DNA of 64,000 nt, taken from contig CM041465.1 of assembly GCA_023213395.1 (NCBI GenBank), positions 247,449,741-247,513,740 of the forward strand. Reading direction: 5' to 3'. Source of the DNA: Cycas panzhihuaensis (taxonomy: Eukaryota; Cycadophyta). Shown piece after piece: positions 33,389 to 46,233 of this stretch (the first letter of the stretch is position 1; each line of letters begins with the position of its first letter). A program made the translations under genes and the position numbers. Under the pieces are notes generated by a model. That model was not told the DNA's origin. It made no database searches and saw only the letters and a list, made by a program, of their open reading frames with translations.

Positions 33389-34350
33389 GACACATAAAAA
33401 AAAAAATTGCATGTGTTTTTTAACTCAGAAATCTTTGATTTCAAGAGTATTATGTACTTTATGCAAAACAAATCACATTATATACTATTTTAAAGCCTCC
33501 CTATGTGGTGACCTCTTTAGTCCAAGTCATAAAAAAGGACTAAAATTACTCTTTTTTTAATACAAAAAATCAATTTCTTGGTGCATGTTAGGACTATTTC
33601 AAAGTTCTAATGTCTTCTTAGTCACGTGTAATTTGGCGTAAAGTGATTAAATCGTGCATTCAATGATCAATTTTGCACTTAAAGAAGGAACCTACTCCAA
33701 ACACTACAAGTAAGCAACAATTTTTCATTTGCCACTAGAAGTTTTTTCAAGTTTTTAGTGCTCATTTTTTAACACTTAAAGTATACTTTTAAGCATTCAA
33801 ACAACTTTATTTGCAAGCATTTTATATCAAGTTTCAAACAGTGACAAGGCAGTATCATCATCATCTCAAAAGTATATCTTTTTAATCCACTTAAAAACTT
33901 AAAAAATTAATTACATTCGTGTGAGAGAGTCCCACAAAAGGTTCAAACCTTGCCTTTAAGTCTCAAGATTGGTGCATTCTCTAGGGGACCAACCAATCAT
34001 ATGGTCCATGCACAACAATTGAGACATATTTCAAGGAAAGGACATTTGAAAAGGGTGTTGTTGAAGTTGTGAATTCTAGGAAAAGCACAGTATAGCTGTG
34101 CAAATCAACCTTACCTCGCTTATTCTAAAACTTGACTTTGGCCAATTGTTGGATTTACTTGAAAGATCAGGACTGGACCAACTCCTTAGCCTAGCCCTCC
34201 ACTTCTCAAATTACTCTCTTATGTTGTTGGATCTTCCTTGTAAGGTAAAAGCTGATGGTGTATTGATGAGTGGAACTTAAGCGAGGAAAGCTTTGAGTTT
34301 CCAAGTCATTTCTTTAGTATAGGAACATATTTTTAATCAACTTTAACATA
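33389..34350 (+). other. A1 leader, second part
   Basis: Continues the leader interrupted by C and aligns by eye with the A2 leader at about 35970-36920. It ends CTTTAACATA just before the gag ATG, exactly as in A2. Confidence 0.75.
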
Positions 34351-34426
34351 ATGGTAGCTATCAACATGCTTAATGCAAGCCACATTAAATTAAATGGTCA
34401 AGATAATTTTTAGGAATGAAAGAAAC
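34351..34426 (+). pseudogene. A1 gag start, cut by A2
   Basis: The frame reads MVAINMLNASHIKLNGQDNF and is interrupted after about 25 codons. The last five bases, GAAAC, are the target duplication of A2. The rest of gag lies at 49345 onward. It is close to the D gag start (MVAINMLNACTIRLIGQSNY). Confidence 0.85.
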
Positions 34427-35013
34427 TGTTAGACTTTTATGCTTAAATGTTAAATATTGTAATTTATATTGTAACTTAATGCACTATGTAAGGGCGCTTT
34501 ACCACCTAATGTGATAAAATAGACACCGACATTCTTTCTAGTAGCACAATGTTGTGACTTGAGGGTCAATGTACCCTTCATGCCCTCTTTCTCATAAGAG
34601 GGCTCAAGGCACATTTGTCCCACAAGCAAAGAGTATGTCTTAGATGTTTGACACTTGTCAAACATCCAACTCCCTAAGATCTCTCCTCCATCTCTATATA
34701 TTGAAACCATTTTTCATGTATCACAAAATGGTGAGTGAGTCTTGTATTGTAATGTTGCTATTTTGAATACAAGCTAATCTTGTTCATTTGGAGCTAGGAT
34801 CAATTCCTACTCCTCCATAACCTTTGTCTTCATATGCTTGATTGATGCTTGCTTCATTGATTCATTGCTTATCTTCGTAATGCTATTATTATGATGCTAA
34901 TGATCTCATTTTCTTAGCATACTCCCTCTTTAAGGGATCCTAGGCTGCATTGTGGTATTGGAGCATATAGCACCATCATGAATTGATGTTAGAGCTGAAT
35001 GCTCATCTCAACA
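34427..35013 (+). repeat. 5' LTR of A2
   Basis: 587 bp, TGTTAGAC to CTCAACA, with the TTGAC palindrome at 34643-34666 and a TATATATT box near 34694. The primer site TTGGTATCAGAG lies at 35015-35026. Confidence 0.92.
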
Positions 35014-36920
35014 TTTGGTATCAGAGTAGATTGGAGAGGAGCTTTTGTTGTTTTCAGGCTTGAGGGAGAGATGCCAAACCCTTGCTGATGACCTTCGCTC
35101 TCTGAAGATGATCCAATGCCCAATTTGGTTTGTTTTCTACAATTTTTCATCATTTCTAAAGCGTTGCAGGCTAAAAATTAATAAATTTAATTTTTCAAAA
35201 ATTTTCTAAGGCTTGGTGTGTATTTGCCGTAAAGAAAATACATAAATATCTCTAGTTTTCTCTTTTTTTCTGCATAAAAAAAATATTTTTTGCGGAGTTT
35301 TTTCTCTCAATGCTGCAAGATCTCCTCTACTTGTAAATCAATCCAAATCTGCTCATCTCAGATAGATTTTTTCACTTGGGCAGCTCTTCACATCACTAGG
35401 CGGATTTCTCATATGTTGGGCAATTTTTCCAAAAGGAAAATAGTGTGTTTTCTTTGATCACACCTTGATGGTTCATTTTGTGGCTTCCTGCAAGTGTTGA
35501 TGCCCTATCTGCACCTGCTATAAGTGATAAATATCACTTATTGAGTGTTCTCTATTGTTCAACTATTGTTCGAGCTCTTGTCAGCCATGCGCCCTCCAAA
35601 TCACTTGAGCAACTCGTTTTCCCTTTCTATTGCACTAAAACTCTTCAGACTCATCTTGAATTCATCATATTGAGTGGAGAAACAAAGATCTAGAGTTAGA
35701 ATGTGCATTGCCTCTTTTGTTTAATTGCTTTTTGCGCTTATGTGTTCGGTTTTTTCGTTGTCGCAGCCACTGTTTCGAGTTTTCAAAGAAAATTTCATTT
35801 TTCAACTTTATAAAATGAACTTTGCATTATGAATTTAAGCATATCCTAAGAATATTCTATATTTGATAAATCCTTTATTTCCTAATGTTCTTAGTTTAAA
35901 GTATTTTTTATGTTATTTCATCTTTTTAAAGCCAAATCACTTTATTTTTTCATTTTTTGAGTTTATTAACACATAAAAAAATTTGAAAGTGTGTTTTTGA
36001 CTAAAAAACCGAGTGATTTAAGTAATTTTTTGTATTTTTAATGACAAAGTCACATAGTACAACTATTTTAAGGCTCCCTGCGTGGTGACCACCTTTGCCC
36101 TAGAAGTTAAAAAGGGCCCCAAAAATCACTTTTTTTAATATAAAATCACTTATTTTGGAGTGGATTAGGACTATTTAAAGTCCTAATATTGTCTTGGTGG
36201 TGTGTTTACTTGGTGCATGTGATTAAAAGTGGCATTTAGTGGTTGTTCTTTCACTTAAAAACAAGCCCATTTTAAGCACTACAAGCAAGCGAGTATTTTT
36301 TCATTTGGCACTTGGTACTTTTTTTCAGTTTTTAAGTGCTTTTGTATAGCACTTATAGTGTTATTTCAAGCACTCAAACAACTTTTTTTAAGCATTTTGT
36401 ATCAAGTCCTTCAAGCAAGTGGTGAAGCAACATTATTATCTACTGAATCAATTTATTTTAATCAACTTAAACCCTTACAAAATTGCTTAAAATATTTGTT
36501 AGAGGGGTCCAAAAAAGGTTAAAACTTTGCCTTTATATCTCAAGCTTGGTGCATTTCCTAAGGGATCAACCGACTGTACGGTCAGTGCACGACAATTGAG
36601 ATCATCTTGAAGAAAAGGAGGTTTGAAAAGGGTGTTATTGGAGCTGTAATTCCAAAGAAAGCACGGTACGACTGTGCAAATCAATCGTACCTCACTTATT
36701 CTAGATTTGATTTGGCCAATTATTGGATCTACTTGAAAGATCAGGGTTGGGCCAAGTCATTGCCAAGCCCTCCATCTTTCAAATCACTCTTTTCAGTTAT
36801 TGGATCTTCTTTGTAAGATCATGATTTTTGGTGTGTTTGAAGGTGGACCTTAAGCGGCAAAAGCCTTGAGTCTACAAATCAATTTTTAGTTACAAGAATA
36901 TTTTAAACAACTTTAACATA
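35014..36920 (+). other. A2 primer site and long leader
   Basis: About 1.9 kb with no credible ORF. It is the same arrangement as the A1 leader, which suggests long 5' untranslated leaders are normal in this family. Confidence 0.7.
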
Positions 36921-38230
36921 ATGGCGACCAGAAACATGCTTAATGCAAGTCACATTAAGTTAACAAGACAATATAACTTTCAAGAATAGAAAAAACAAGT
37001 AAAAAATTTGCTTATCATGAATAAATTTTGGGCTTATGTATCTGGGAAAAATTCCAAACCTGTTTCTGTTGAAAGACCAACAGATAGAAATGTAATCATT
37101 GATCTTGATCTTACTTTGGTTGATGCTTGGGAAGCTAAGGATGAAATTGCCTTAGCATTTATTCATATGACTGTTGATAATGCTGTTGATCAAAATATTG
37201 TAACTACTACTTTTAAAGAAGTTTGGGATACTTTGATTGCTTTGTATGAAAGGCAAGATGATGCTCGCATTGTAATGACTAAAGCAAAAATATTTACTTT
37301 GAGATTTGTTGAGCCTATGACGACTTTCTTGTGATTAATCAAAGAGATCAACAACAAGCTGACAACATTGGGGAAATTGGCCTTAAATGAAGACCTTATC
37401 ACTACCATGATTCACGAGGAGGCACAATAATTTCATTTCTGTAGTCATACGAGGAGGCACACTTGGCACAATGACTTTCAGTCAACTTGAAAGTTTCTTA
37501 CTATGAGAAGAGGAAATCTACTCTCATCAGGGTGAACCATCTATATCAGGAGCATTCACTACCAAGTACAACGATTTGGGAATCTGAATATTGGCACATC
37601 AAAAGTCAATATCATTCTTTTCCATTATTGTGGCAAGAAGGTCCACATTCAATTAGAGTGCTGGAAGTATTAGTTTAACATACAACAACAAAAATACCTC
37701 CCTGATAGACCAAATCGAGATGAGGAGGTCATAGAGGACGGGGGCATTCAGAGGTGGCAATCAAAGTTACACTAATTAGTTTGCTAATGATGATGGCAAA
37801 TTGTTTTGTGCCTATCACACCATAAACAATGCTAACACATGGATTATAGATTCGAAAGCACCCTGTTATATGACTAATGACGAGGATTCGTTTTATGATG
37901 TTAAAGAAGGAAGAGGGCAAACAATCACTTTCAACAATAATGAGACTATGCAAATATCTAGCGTGGGCAAAATTTCCTTTTTTCGCTCACTAGATCACCT
38001 TTCTTCGACATTTCCCACAGCATGCTTGCTTAGTGCCTTCGATGCACAAAAGCTTTCTATTTGTTAACCAATTGGATAAACAATAGATGAGTGTATTGTT
38101 TAAAGGTGGGAAATGTACTATCAGTGACAGGAATGATCAAGTGGTTGCCATTGGTCATGAAGACCATGGCCTTTATAAATTGGATTCTTCAAACATTACA
38201 CTTGATACATAACCAACATATGTTTCCCAA
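36921..38230 (+). pseudogene. A2 gag and protease region
   Basis: Gag starts MATRNMLNASHIKLTRQYNF. The open part 37008-37334 has the copia gag pattern ALYERQDDARIVMTKAKIFT and ends at a stop before LIKEINNKLTTLGK. The nucleocapsid knuckle (HYCGKKVHIQLEC) is at about 37625, and the protease site region (NTWIIDSKAPCYMTNDED, Asp-Ser-Gly changed to Asp-Ser-Lys) at 37830-37890. Stops and frameshifts are frequent. Confidence 0.8.
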
Positions 38231-38233
38231 TCA

Positions 38234-38975
38234 TTGACCAAAGAACAATTTTGGCACAACAGGCTAGGCCACTTGAGCATAGAAAACATCAAAATAATGT
38301 TCAATAAAAACATGGTGTTTGGGTTTCTAAAGATTTATGCATCTAAATGCCTTTGTGAAGCTTTTATTATGGAGAAACAATATCGAGAGCCTTTTCTTAA
38401 AGGCAAAGCATGGCGTGCATCTTAACCATTACATCTAGTACATATAGATTTATGTGGACCCATGTCCACACCATCTCTTAGAGGAGCACTTTAATATATC
38501 ACTTTCATTGATGATTTTTCACACAAGGTTTGGGTTTATTTCATCAAACATAAATTTGAGGCTTTGGAAAAATTTAAGGAATTCAAACTTACTGTGGAAA
38601 ATGAGTGGGATCTTTTAGTCAAAATTTTGAGATTTGACAATGGTGGTGAATTTACTTCAAGGGACTTCAACCAGTTTTGCAAGGATCATGGGATCAAAAA
38701 ACAACTCACTACTCTATACACATCTCAGCAAAATACAGTAGCTGAGAGGATGAACAAGACTTTGGCAAACAAAGCTAAAGTCGTGATGTATGCAAAGGGG
38801 CTTCCACTTTCTTATTCGGTAGAAGCATTTCACACAGCAACTTATGTCACCAATAGGAGTGCTACTATTGTAGTCACTGACATGACACCAGAGGAGGCTT
38901 GGTCTAGAAAAAAGCCAACTATTAGCCATTTGCGTACTTTTAGGTGCACTACATATATGCATATTCCCTAACAAC
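38234..38975 (+). pseudogene. A2 integrase
   Basis: The zinc region reads FWHNRLGHLSIENIKIM with a CLCEAFIMEKQ block (second Cys pair degraded). The core has VHIDLCGPMSTP (first Asp), LRFDNGGEFTSRDFNQFC (second Asp, from 38625) and QQNTVAERMNKTLANK (Glu, about 38730). A stop at 38426 splits the frame. From 38564 it is open for 135 codons. Confidence 0.85.
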
Positions 38976-39428
38976 AAAGGAAGAAGTTAGACAATAAGAG
39001 TCTAAAATGCATTTTCATTGGTTACTCTATTAGCAACAAAGCATATAGAGTGTTTGATCATAGTGTCAAGAAAATGCATATATCACGAGATGTCATCTTT
39101 GTTGACGATAATGAAGAGATGGAACCAACATCCATGCATCCTCATCTTGATAAAGACAACAAATTATTGAGGATTCCCTTCCCTCTTAATCTTCAGCACC
39201 ATGTTCATCTTCAACACTTGTCACTTCTTCATCAACATCTGCTCCATCTACATCATCAACTACTCTTGAACTTGGTAATTCTTTTGTTGATTAGCCAATT
39301 CAGGCCTAGGATTTGGAGGTAATTGCTACAGCTACAAAGAAGTTACCAAAATGGTACACTCAGATAGTACAGGATGCACAAGTCATAGAAGGAAACCATC
39401 CGTCCAAAAGGAAACCATCCGTCCAAAA
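38976..39428 (+). pseudogene. A2 integrase tail and start of RT, cut by D
   Basis: Contains KMHISRDVIFVDDNEEMEPT (about 39074-39130), the usual copia integrase C-terminal block, then a Leu/His-rich linker and the start of the RT region. Bases 39058-39409 are duplicated at 46813-47164. At the D border a 19-bp unit (GGAAACCATCCGTCCAAAA) occurs twice, at 39391-39409 and 39410-39428. Confidence 0.85.
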
Positions 39429-39999
39429 TGTGGAAAATGGGCATTAGGCCACATTAATCCCAAGATCATAAGTACAATCACAATACTATAAATGCATGAA
39501 AGCATGAAAGCATAAAGAGCACAAACTGAAATAGGAGCAAGAGAAAATGATACCCAATATGTGGAGTTGGAATTGGTCCAACCTCCCAAGAAGAAAATAG
39601 TTTGATTAGCAACCGATAGCATAACAATACAGCCCAACTCTCCTTATGAGACAATGAGGAGAGGTCTCTTTATATAGAGTGAAATGAGAGACCTATAGCC
39701 TTGGATGTTTGACAAGTGTCAAACATCCAAGATACATGACTTGGATCATGAGCAAAAGTGTTTGGATCCTCATTTAGGCCTTGGATGTTTGACAAGTGTC
39801 AAACATCCAAGATACATCACTTGGGTTACTCAAAGGTGCATGAGGGTCCATTGACCCTTTAGTGACAACGTTGTGTCACTAGAAAGAATGTGGTGTGCAC
39901 TTTATCACTTAAGTGATAAGTCACCCCTAAAGTAAAAGTGCATATATTACATGAAAAATCAAAGTACATTAACTTAACATTTAAACATAAGGTTTAACA
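39429..39999 (-). repeat. 3' LTR of element D
   Basis: 571 bp, plus-strand ends TGTGGAAAA and GTTTAACA. It has two copies of the TTGAC palindrome unit about 75 bp apart. A purine tract lies inside at 40000-40005. Confidence 0.9.
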
Positions 40000-40048
40000 C
40001 CCCCATCGCTTATAATGTTAAGCCTGACACCAAGACCATCTCTAAATT

Positions 40049-40740
40049 TTACAAATTTGTCTCTACCAAGTGGCTTGGTAAAGATATCTGCCGTCTGTTC
40101 TCCGCTGGTCGATATTGAAGTGTGATCTCACCACCGTGTACATGCTCCCCGATGAAATGGTGGTGAACTTCAATATGCTTGGTCCGTAAGCGTGGAAAAC
40201 AGGATTCAGAGTTAGCTTGAGGACACTCGATTGTCATAATGAAGGTCGGTCATACTGCTTTAAATCCAAGCTCACCAAGAATCCGTCGGGCCGATAGCCT
40301 CACAAGTCATACCGACCGCACTTTGTACCGCTTTAGTGGAGGACAAGGTAACATTTGGTTGCTTGCAACTCCATGAAACAACTTGAACCAAGGGTAAAAC
40401 AAGAACCCGAGGTAGATTTCGGCTATCCCGCATCCTCGCCTAATCGTAATCGAGAACCCTCCAAAGTGAAGTTCTCCTTATGTACATACTCAAGTCCAAG
40501 CCGCAATGTTCCTTTGATATACTTCAAGATGCTTTGTCGCATTCCAGGTATCCGATTGGGTTGAGACATGTAACGAGCAAATCCCAATCGCAAATGAAAT
40601 GTCCGGACGAGTGTTGGTGAGATAAATCAAGCTACCAATCAACCGTCGACAGAGTGGGATCTCACGGTTCACCTTCCTCATTAAGGGAAAGCTTGGTGCC
40701 GCTTCTCCATGGGTGTAGGCGCCGCCTGCGCCGTGCATCC
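40049..40740 (-). pseudogene. Element D RNase H and connection region
   Basis: Minus-strand pieces read RLIGSLIYLTNTRPDISFAI (the copia YLTxTRPDI connection motif), WSCKQPNVTLSSTKA, and RTKHIEVHHHFIGEHVHGGE near the end. Between them several codons are lost at short intervals compared with A2. The enzyme is not functional as read. Confidence 0.8.
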
Positions 40741-40817
40741 CGAATCTCAGTAAGATGTCCCAAGAATATTTTGCTTGGGAAATGAAGATATAGCCCGGTC
40801 ACGCCATACCTCAAAGC

Positions 40818-41673
40818 CTAGAAAGTAATGGAGAAGTCCAAGATCACCATCTCAAAACTTCTCTTCAAGTCATCTTGGAGAACATTGATGAGCTTAGTGT
40901 CATCACCCGTGATCACTAAGTCATCTACATACAAGGCAATATAAGTGACATGGTGATGTTCATGTTTGATGTACAAGTTTGGATCAGATGTGGATCGATG
41001 AAACCCATGTCTCAAAAGTATTCATCGATTTTTATGCATTCATGCCCTAGGAGCTTGCTTCAAGCCATACAAAGCCTTCTTGAGGCGACATACTAAATGC
41101 TCCTTGCCTTGTTCCTTGTAACCGTGGAGGTTGCTCCAAGTATACCTCCTCTTGAAGATCGCTGAGGAAGGCGCCTTCACGTCCATCCGATATACGCCCA
41201 TTTGCATTGTGCGCCTAAGGCCAAGAGAAGTCCGATGGTGTTCATGTTTGCTACAGTGCAAAGGTCTCCTCGTAATCAATTCTTCTTTTGTTTAAACCCC
41301 TTTGCTACAAGTCTAGCTCGTCGCTTGAGTGTCCCATCGAATGGAATTTGGTCTTGTAGACCCATTTACAACGATTGCTGCTTGTGTGGAGGCAATTCGA
41401 CCAAGTCCCAAGTACCATTCTTGTGAATGGATTGAATCTCCTCATCCATGGCAGCTTTCCAACTATCACTTTGTGAAGCCTCTGAAAAGGTAGTAGGTTC
41501 ATCAATAGAAAGCACTTCAGCCATAAGTGCAAAGTTTGTTTGCTGCCGAAACTTTGATGGACGTTTCCCTTCAATGATTTGACCATCCTGCACCGTTTGA
41601 GTGTACCACTTAGGTAACTTCTGAAATGATGTGGCATGAACCTCAATATCTTCCGGTCTAAGTGTAGGAGCAA
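40818..41673 (-). pseudogene. Element D reverse transcriptase
   Basis: Motifs on the minus strand include NFALMAEVLSIDEPTTFSEA, KAAMDEEIQSIHKNGTWDLV, and the catalytic block YIALYVDDLVITGDDTKL (about 40970-40915), where YVDD is intact. Intervening parts are frame-shifted by small deletions. Confidence 0.88.
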
Positions 41674-42865
41674 AGAAGATGAAGTGGAAGGTTCAAGTGG
41701 AGCAAATGAAGATGAAGTAGATGGTACAGAAGGTGTAGATGAAGAACATGGTGTGTAAGATTGAGGGGAAGGGAAGTCCTCAGCAATCTTTTCCCTTTGT
41801 CAATGGGGTTGGATTGATGCCATATCCAACTCTTTTTATCATCCTCAACAAAGATTACATCTCTTGAGAGATGCATTTTTCTCCCAATCGGATCATACAA
41901 CTTGTAGGCTTTGCTATGGATTGCATATCCTACAAAGATGCATTTAAGGCTATGTTTGTCCAACTTAGTTCTTTGTTGATCTGGTATGTGCATATACGCA
42001 GTACACCCAAATGTCCTCAAATGGTCGATAGTTGGCTTCTTTCCGCACCATGCCTCCTCGTGTGATATTGGTGATCATTGCTAGGACTTCGATTGGCCAC
42101 ATAGGCAGCTGTAAGAAATGCTTCGGCCCAGTAAGCTCTTGGAAGCCCTTTTGCATGCATCATTGTTCTGGCTTTATTAGCCAATGTTCTATTCATCCTC
42201 TCGGAGACTCCATTTTGCTGAGGAGTATGAGGAGCTGTGAGTTGTCTCCGAATTCCATTATCCTTGCAAAATTGGTTGAATTCATTTGAAGTGAATTCAC
42301 CTCCATTATCTCGACCTTAATGTGCCAATTGAGTAGCGATTCATTTTCTACCGCCTTTGAACTCTTTGAACTTGGAGAAGGCTTCGATTTATGCTTTAGG
42401 AAGTAGACCCACTTTGTGAGAGAAGTCATCAATAAAAGATATGTAGTACAATGCTCCTCCAAAGGAGTGGGTGGACATGGGTCCACACAAGTCTGAGTGA
42501 ATTAATTGCAAAGGATAATATGCACGCCATGCTTTGCCTTTAGGAAAAGGCGTACATGTTGTGTCCCCATTATGCAAGTTTCGCAAAGACATTTTGAACC
42601 ATACATCTTTGGAAGCCCATACACCATGCGTTTGTGTGTCATCTGCTTCAGATTGTCTAGGCTTAAATGTCCTAGACGTTGATGCCATAAATCGAATTTT
42701 TGACAAAGATGTGGAACCAAAGTAAGCAGAATTAAGAGTAATATTATTGTCATCCAACTTGTAAAGACCTTGATCCTCATAGGCTACAGCTATGATCTGA
42801 TCATCTTTGTCACAAATAATACATTTCCCATTTTTAAATAGTACACTCATGTGTTGCTTGTTCAT
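41674..42865 (-). pseudogene. Element D integrase
   Basis: Minus strand: FDLWHQRLGHLSLDNLKQM, then CLCETCIMGTQH (zinc region), HSDLCGPMSTHSFGGALYYI (first Asp), DNGGEF region near 42300, and VRTFGCTAYMHIPDQQRTKL with KMHLSRDVIFVEDD after the core. Overlapping frames show several frameshifts. Confidence 0.85.
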
Positions 42866-43059
42866 CCGCTAACAGAGAGCGATTCTTCTCCATAGAAGGA
42901 ATGAAGTAGGCATCATCATGGGAAATGATGAGGAAGGATTTTGAGGAGAATGAAAAGGAGCTATGGTGCCTATTCCAAAACCTCAATCGATTCAAGATTT
43001 CCAAAGGTCACTAAATGACCTTTACCTTCCTTGATGTTGCATAGGAGTTCTTCACCCCG

Positions 43060-44098
43060 TCATATGTCGAGTGGCTCTCGAATCGACAATCCAAGTGTTG
43101 TCAACCTTGGATGATTGGTATGCACAAAGTAGTTTGTCGTCATTGGCAACCGATTATAATGGCGTTGGTAGCCATTTCTTTGACCCTCCTTGTGGACCTC
43201 TCGATAGGCACCTCGATTTGGTCGAGGGGAAATCACGATTTGATCGTTGGAACCTTTGTTGAAACCGATGTCGTGGGCCGTTGTCTTTGACCACATGGTG
43301 GCCTTGTCTTTGAAGATCTGCTTGCTTCTTCTCGCACTCAGTGCAATGTGGCTGTGAATGCCACAATAATGGCATACGACATTGGATTTGGAAGATCCAA
43401 TGTTCATATTTCCAAACCGCTTTGTGAATGCAGCTTTTGGATTTTTGATTTGTCTTGGCCCTTCCGTGAAAGCACCGATGTAGATGGTTCTTCATTATCC
43501 TTAGCATAGATTTGTTCTTCTTGAAGCAATAAGCTTTCAAGTTGATTGACCGTCATCCCCTTAGTGAACCATCTCGTGTAGTTGATGATATAAAGCCATT
43601 GTAGTCCTTTGGCAATGCTTTTGTGATGGAGGCTATGATTTCATCTCTTGTAATGGACTACCTAAAGTAGTTAATTCATTACAAACCTCCTTAACAGAGG
43701 ACATGAATGCCGACATTGGCCTTACAAATTTGATGGAGTATAATTTAGCTTTTATCATCAAAATGCGAGCTTCATCTCGCCTTTCATACAAAGAGGACAA
43801 GGTGTCCCATGCTTCTTTAGAAGATAGTGCGTATAATATTTTGGTCTACATGTATGTCCACAACCATACGAATGAAAGCCAAGGCAATTGCCTTTGGCCT
43901 CCCATGCAAAGAACAAGTTGAACATCCACAGTGCGGGTTGATTATCATTAACCACAAGTGTAGGATTGGGGATTTTTCCAAACATATCCCGAACTCATTC
44001 ATTATCAAGAGATTTTTTGTGATTCTTTTCCATTCTTGATAATTTGATTGCCCTATTAGCCTTATGGTACACGCATTAAGCATATTTATGGCGACCAT
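43060..44098 (-). pseudogene. Element D gag
   Basis: Starts at an ATG at 44098 (MVAINMLNACTIRLIGQSNY followed by QEWKRITKNLLI). Next come AIALAFIRMVVD and the nucleocapsid knuckle VCHYCGIHSHIAL at about 43375, its last Cys lost. It is in three or more frames. Confidence 0.82.
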
Positions 44099-46233
44099 CT
44101 TTCCACTTGAGTAACACTTGAAGCTAGCAGATAACTTGAAACTTCAAAAGCTTTGTCGCTTAAGACCCACCTTCAAACAACACCACTAGTCCTGATCTTA
44201 CAAGAAGATCCAACAACCAATGGGGTGAAGAGAGGTGGAGGACTCGCTAATGAGGTGGAGGACCAAGTTAAATCTAGGACAAGGCGAGGGGTTGATCCGC
44301 ATGGACGCACCATGCTTTCCCCAGGATTCATGTACCCAATAACACCCTTTTCGATCCTCCTTTCCCTCAAGCAACCTTAATTGTCGTAATCGACTGCACG
44401 GCCTTGGTCCCCTAGGGAATGCACCAAGCTTAAGGTTAATTTAGAGGCAAGGTTTGAACCTTTTTCGAGCCTCTCCAACAGATTTTAAGTTCACTTTTTT
44501 AAATAAGTCTTAAGTGAATCTTCTTACTTGGATTTTTTATGCCTTTTTGGCTTACAAAGAATGAGCACAAAACAGATTTCAAGTGCTTTAGATCCAAGTG
44601 AGGTGCTATGTATGCTTGAGTACAATGAAAAAGTACTTTGAGTACTTAAAAAAGGATGTAAGGAACCTTTGATGACAACAAAAGAGGGTTCCTTTTAAGC
44701 TCCAAAATCTGATGAAATGATGAAATGTACTCAAGAAATTGCTCCAAAGTCCAACACAACTCCATTATTACAGCTTGTTGAGACTTAAAATCTCTCAACA
44801 ATCCAACAACAAAAAACTCATTTTATTAATTTTCACAATCAACCTTCCTTTTTGAATCGAAGGCTAAGGTCACCATGCAAGGTGCCAAAAGCGGGTTAGG
44901 TGATAATTTTCTTCACCTTTACAATGAAAATATTCCTCTTGATCACAATAATTAAGCCCAATGATGCTTTAATAGCATGAAAGTGTGAAAAAAAAGCTTA
45001 AAACAGTAAGTACACAAGTACTTTTTGAGAATCAAGAGTGCCAATGTAAAAAAAAAAAAAAAAACTTTAAGTAGGCCCAGCTATAAAGACTTAAAGTCTT
45101 TTTTTTTTTTTTTTAAATTTCCCCCCCTTGAAAAATTTAAACAAAAAAAACCTCTTAAAACCTTTTTTAAAAAAAAATGATTCTCATGAGCATATTATTC
45201 AAAAATATGCTCTCAAGAGATTTGAATTTTTCAATGAAGACCGAGTCCGAAATGGGCAAAGTGGATCGTGAGTTGAATGCTTGGAATGCCTCCACCGATG
45301 AGTATTAATGCCGATCTGGAATCAAGAGGACTGCTGGGTTGGCAAAGTATCACGAGTGGACAGACTAGTGCCGAAATGGGCGATGAAATGAAGATAGCTA
45401 GATAGCGATGACTCGGTGAGGAATGTTGAGTAAGCGGTGAGAACAATGGCAATAAAAGGACGCCTGAGTCACAATGAAGAGTAGCCGACTCAGCAGACAG
45501 AACTCTGTGAGCACCGAATTGTGTGAGCCGGACGTTGATAATCAATCCGAGCCGGATCGCTAGATAGAGCGATGAAATGTGTTGAATGCCGGATCGCTTT
45601 CTCGCCGAGTTGGCGCCGAGATGGCAAAGGCTTTGGAGGACGATTAGTGAAATACAATATAGCCGCAAATGAGTCGTTGAATTGGCAAATGACAACCGGC
45701 AAAGAAGAGCAATGACAATGGATGTTTTAGAGCCGAAATGGCCGGACGGATGTGAATGAGCCGACAAAGGAAGACCAAGATGGTCGGATCAAAAGAGCTT
45801 GCCGAAATGGGCAATCTTAGGTCATACCGGCACTTCTTATAGTCGGCACCAGTGAGTGGCAGCTTCTTGGATCGCTTAGTTGGCAAGTGATCAAGTCGAT
45901 GATACCGTGGCAATGACTCAAGAAGATTTTAAGATGATTTCGAATGACAGAGCGATTGTGTTGATGTGGCAGCGATGTGAGTCGCGCCTTCCCAAATGCC
46001 GAGTTAATGCTTGAAATCGAGTTGGAATGAGTCCGAGTCAGTGATGATGATGAGTTGGCGTGAAGCTTCTTGACTTTGCCGAGGCCGATGGACCGAGTCT
46101 TGATTGGCGCGCTTGGCCGAGTTGAGCTTGACCGAAAAGCCGATCACATCAAGAGATTTCAAAACAAAATGATGTAGATAAAACCAAAAAAGCTAATAAG
46201 GCTTAAACAGAGACCTTAAGGCTCGATACTAAA
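44099..46233 (-). other. Element D leader
   Basis: 2.1 kb. The first kilobase next to the 5' LTR (45231-46230) is GC- and CpG-rich, full of CCGA/TCGG words, unlike the leaders of A1 and A2. The plus strand then has several A, T and C runs (45045-45175). The longest ORF (45767-45231, 178 codons) has no recognisable domain and is probably fortuitous. The primer site is degenerate (TTAGTATCGAGC). Confidence 0.6.

Noticed and set aside
39050-39322. Leu/His-rich 90-codon frame repeated at 46829-47077
   Set aside because: It is the integrase tail of A2 and its duplicated copy with a low-complexity linker, not a separate gene.
45231-45767. 178-codon minus-strand open frame in the D leader
   Set aside because: It lies in a GC-rich leader, has no domain, is not upstream of a recognisable gene and overlaps other frames of similar quality. 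It is probably fortuitous.
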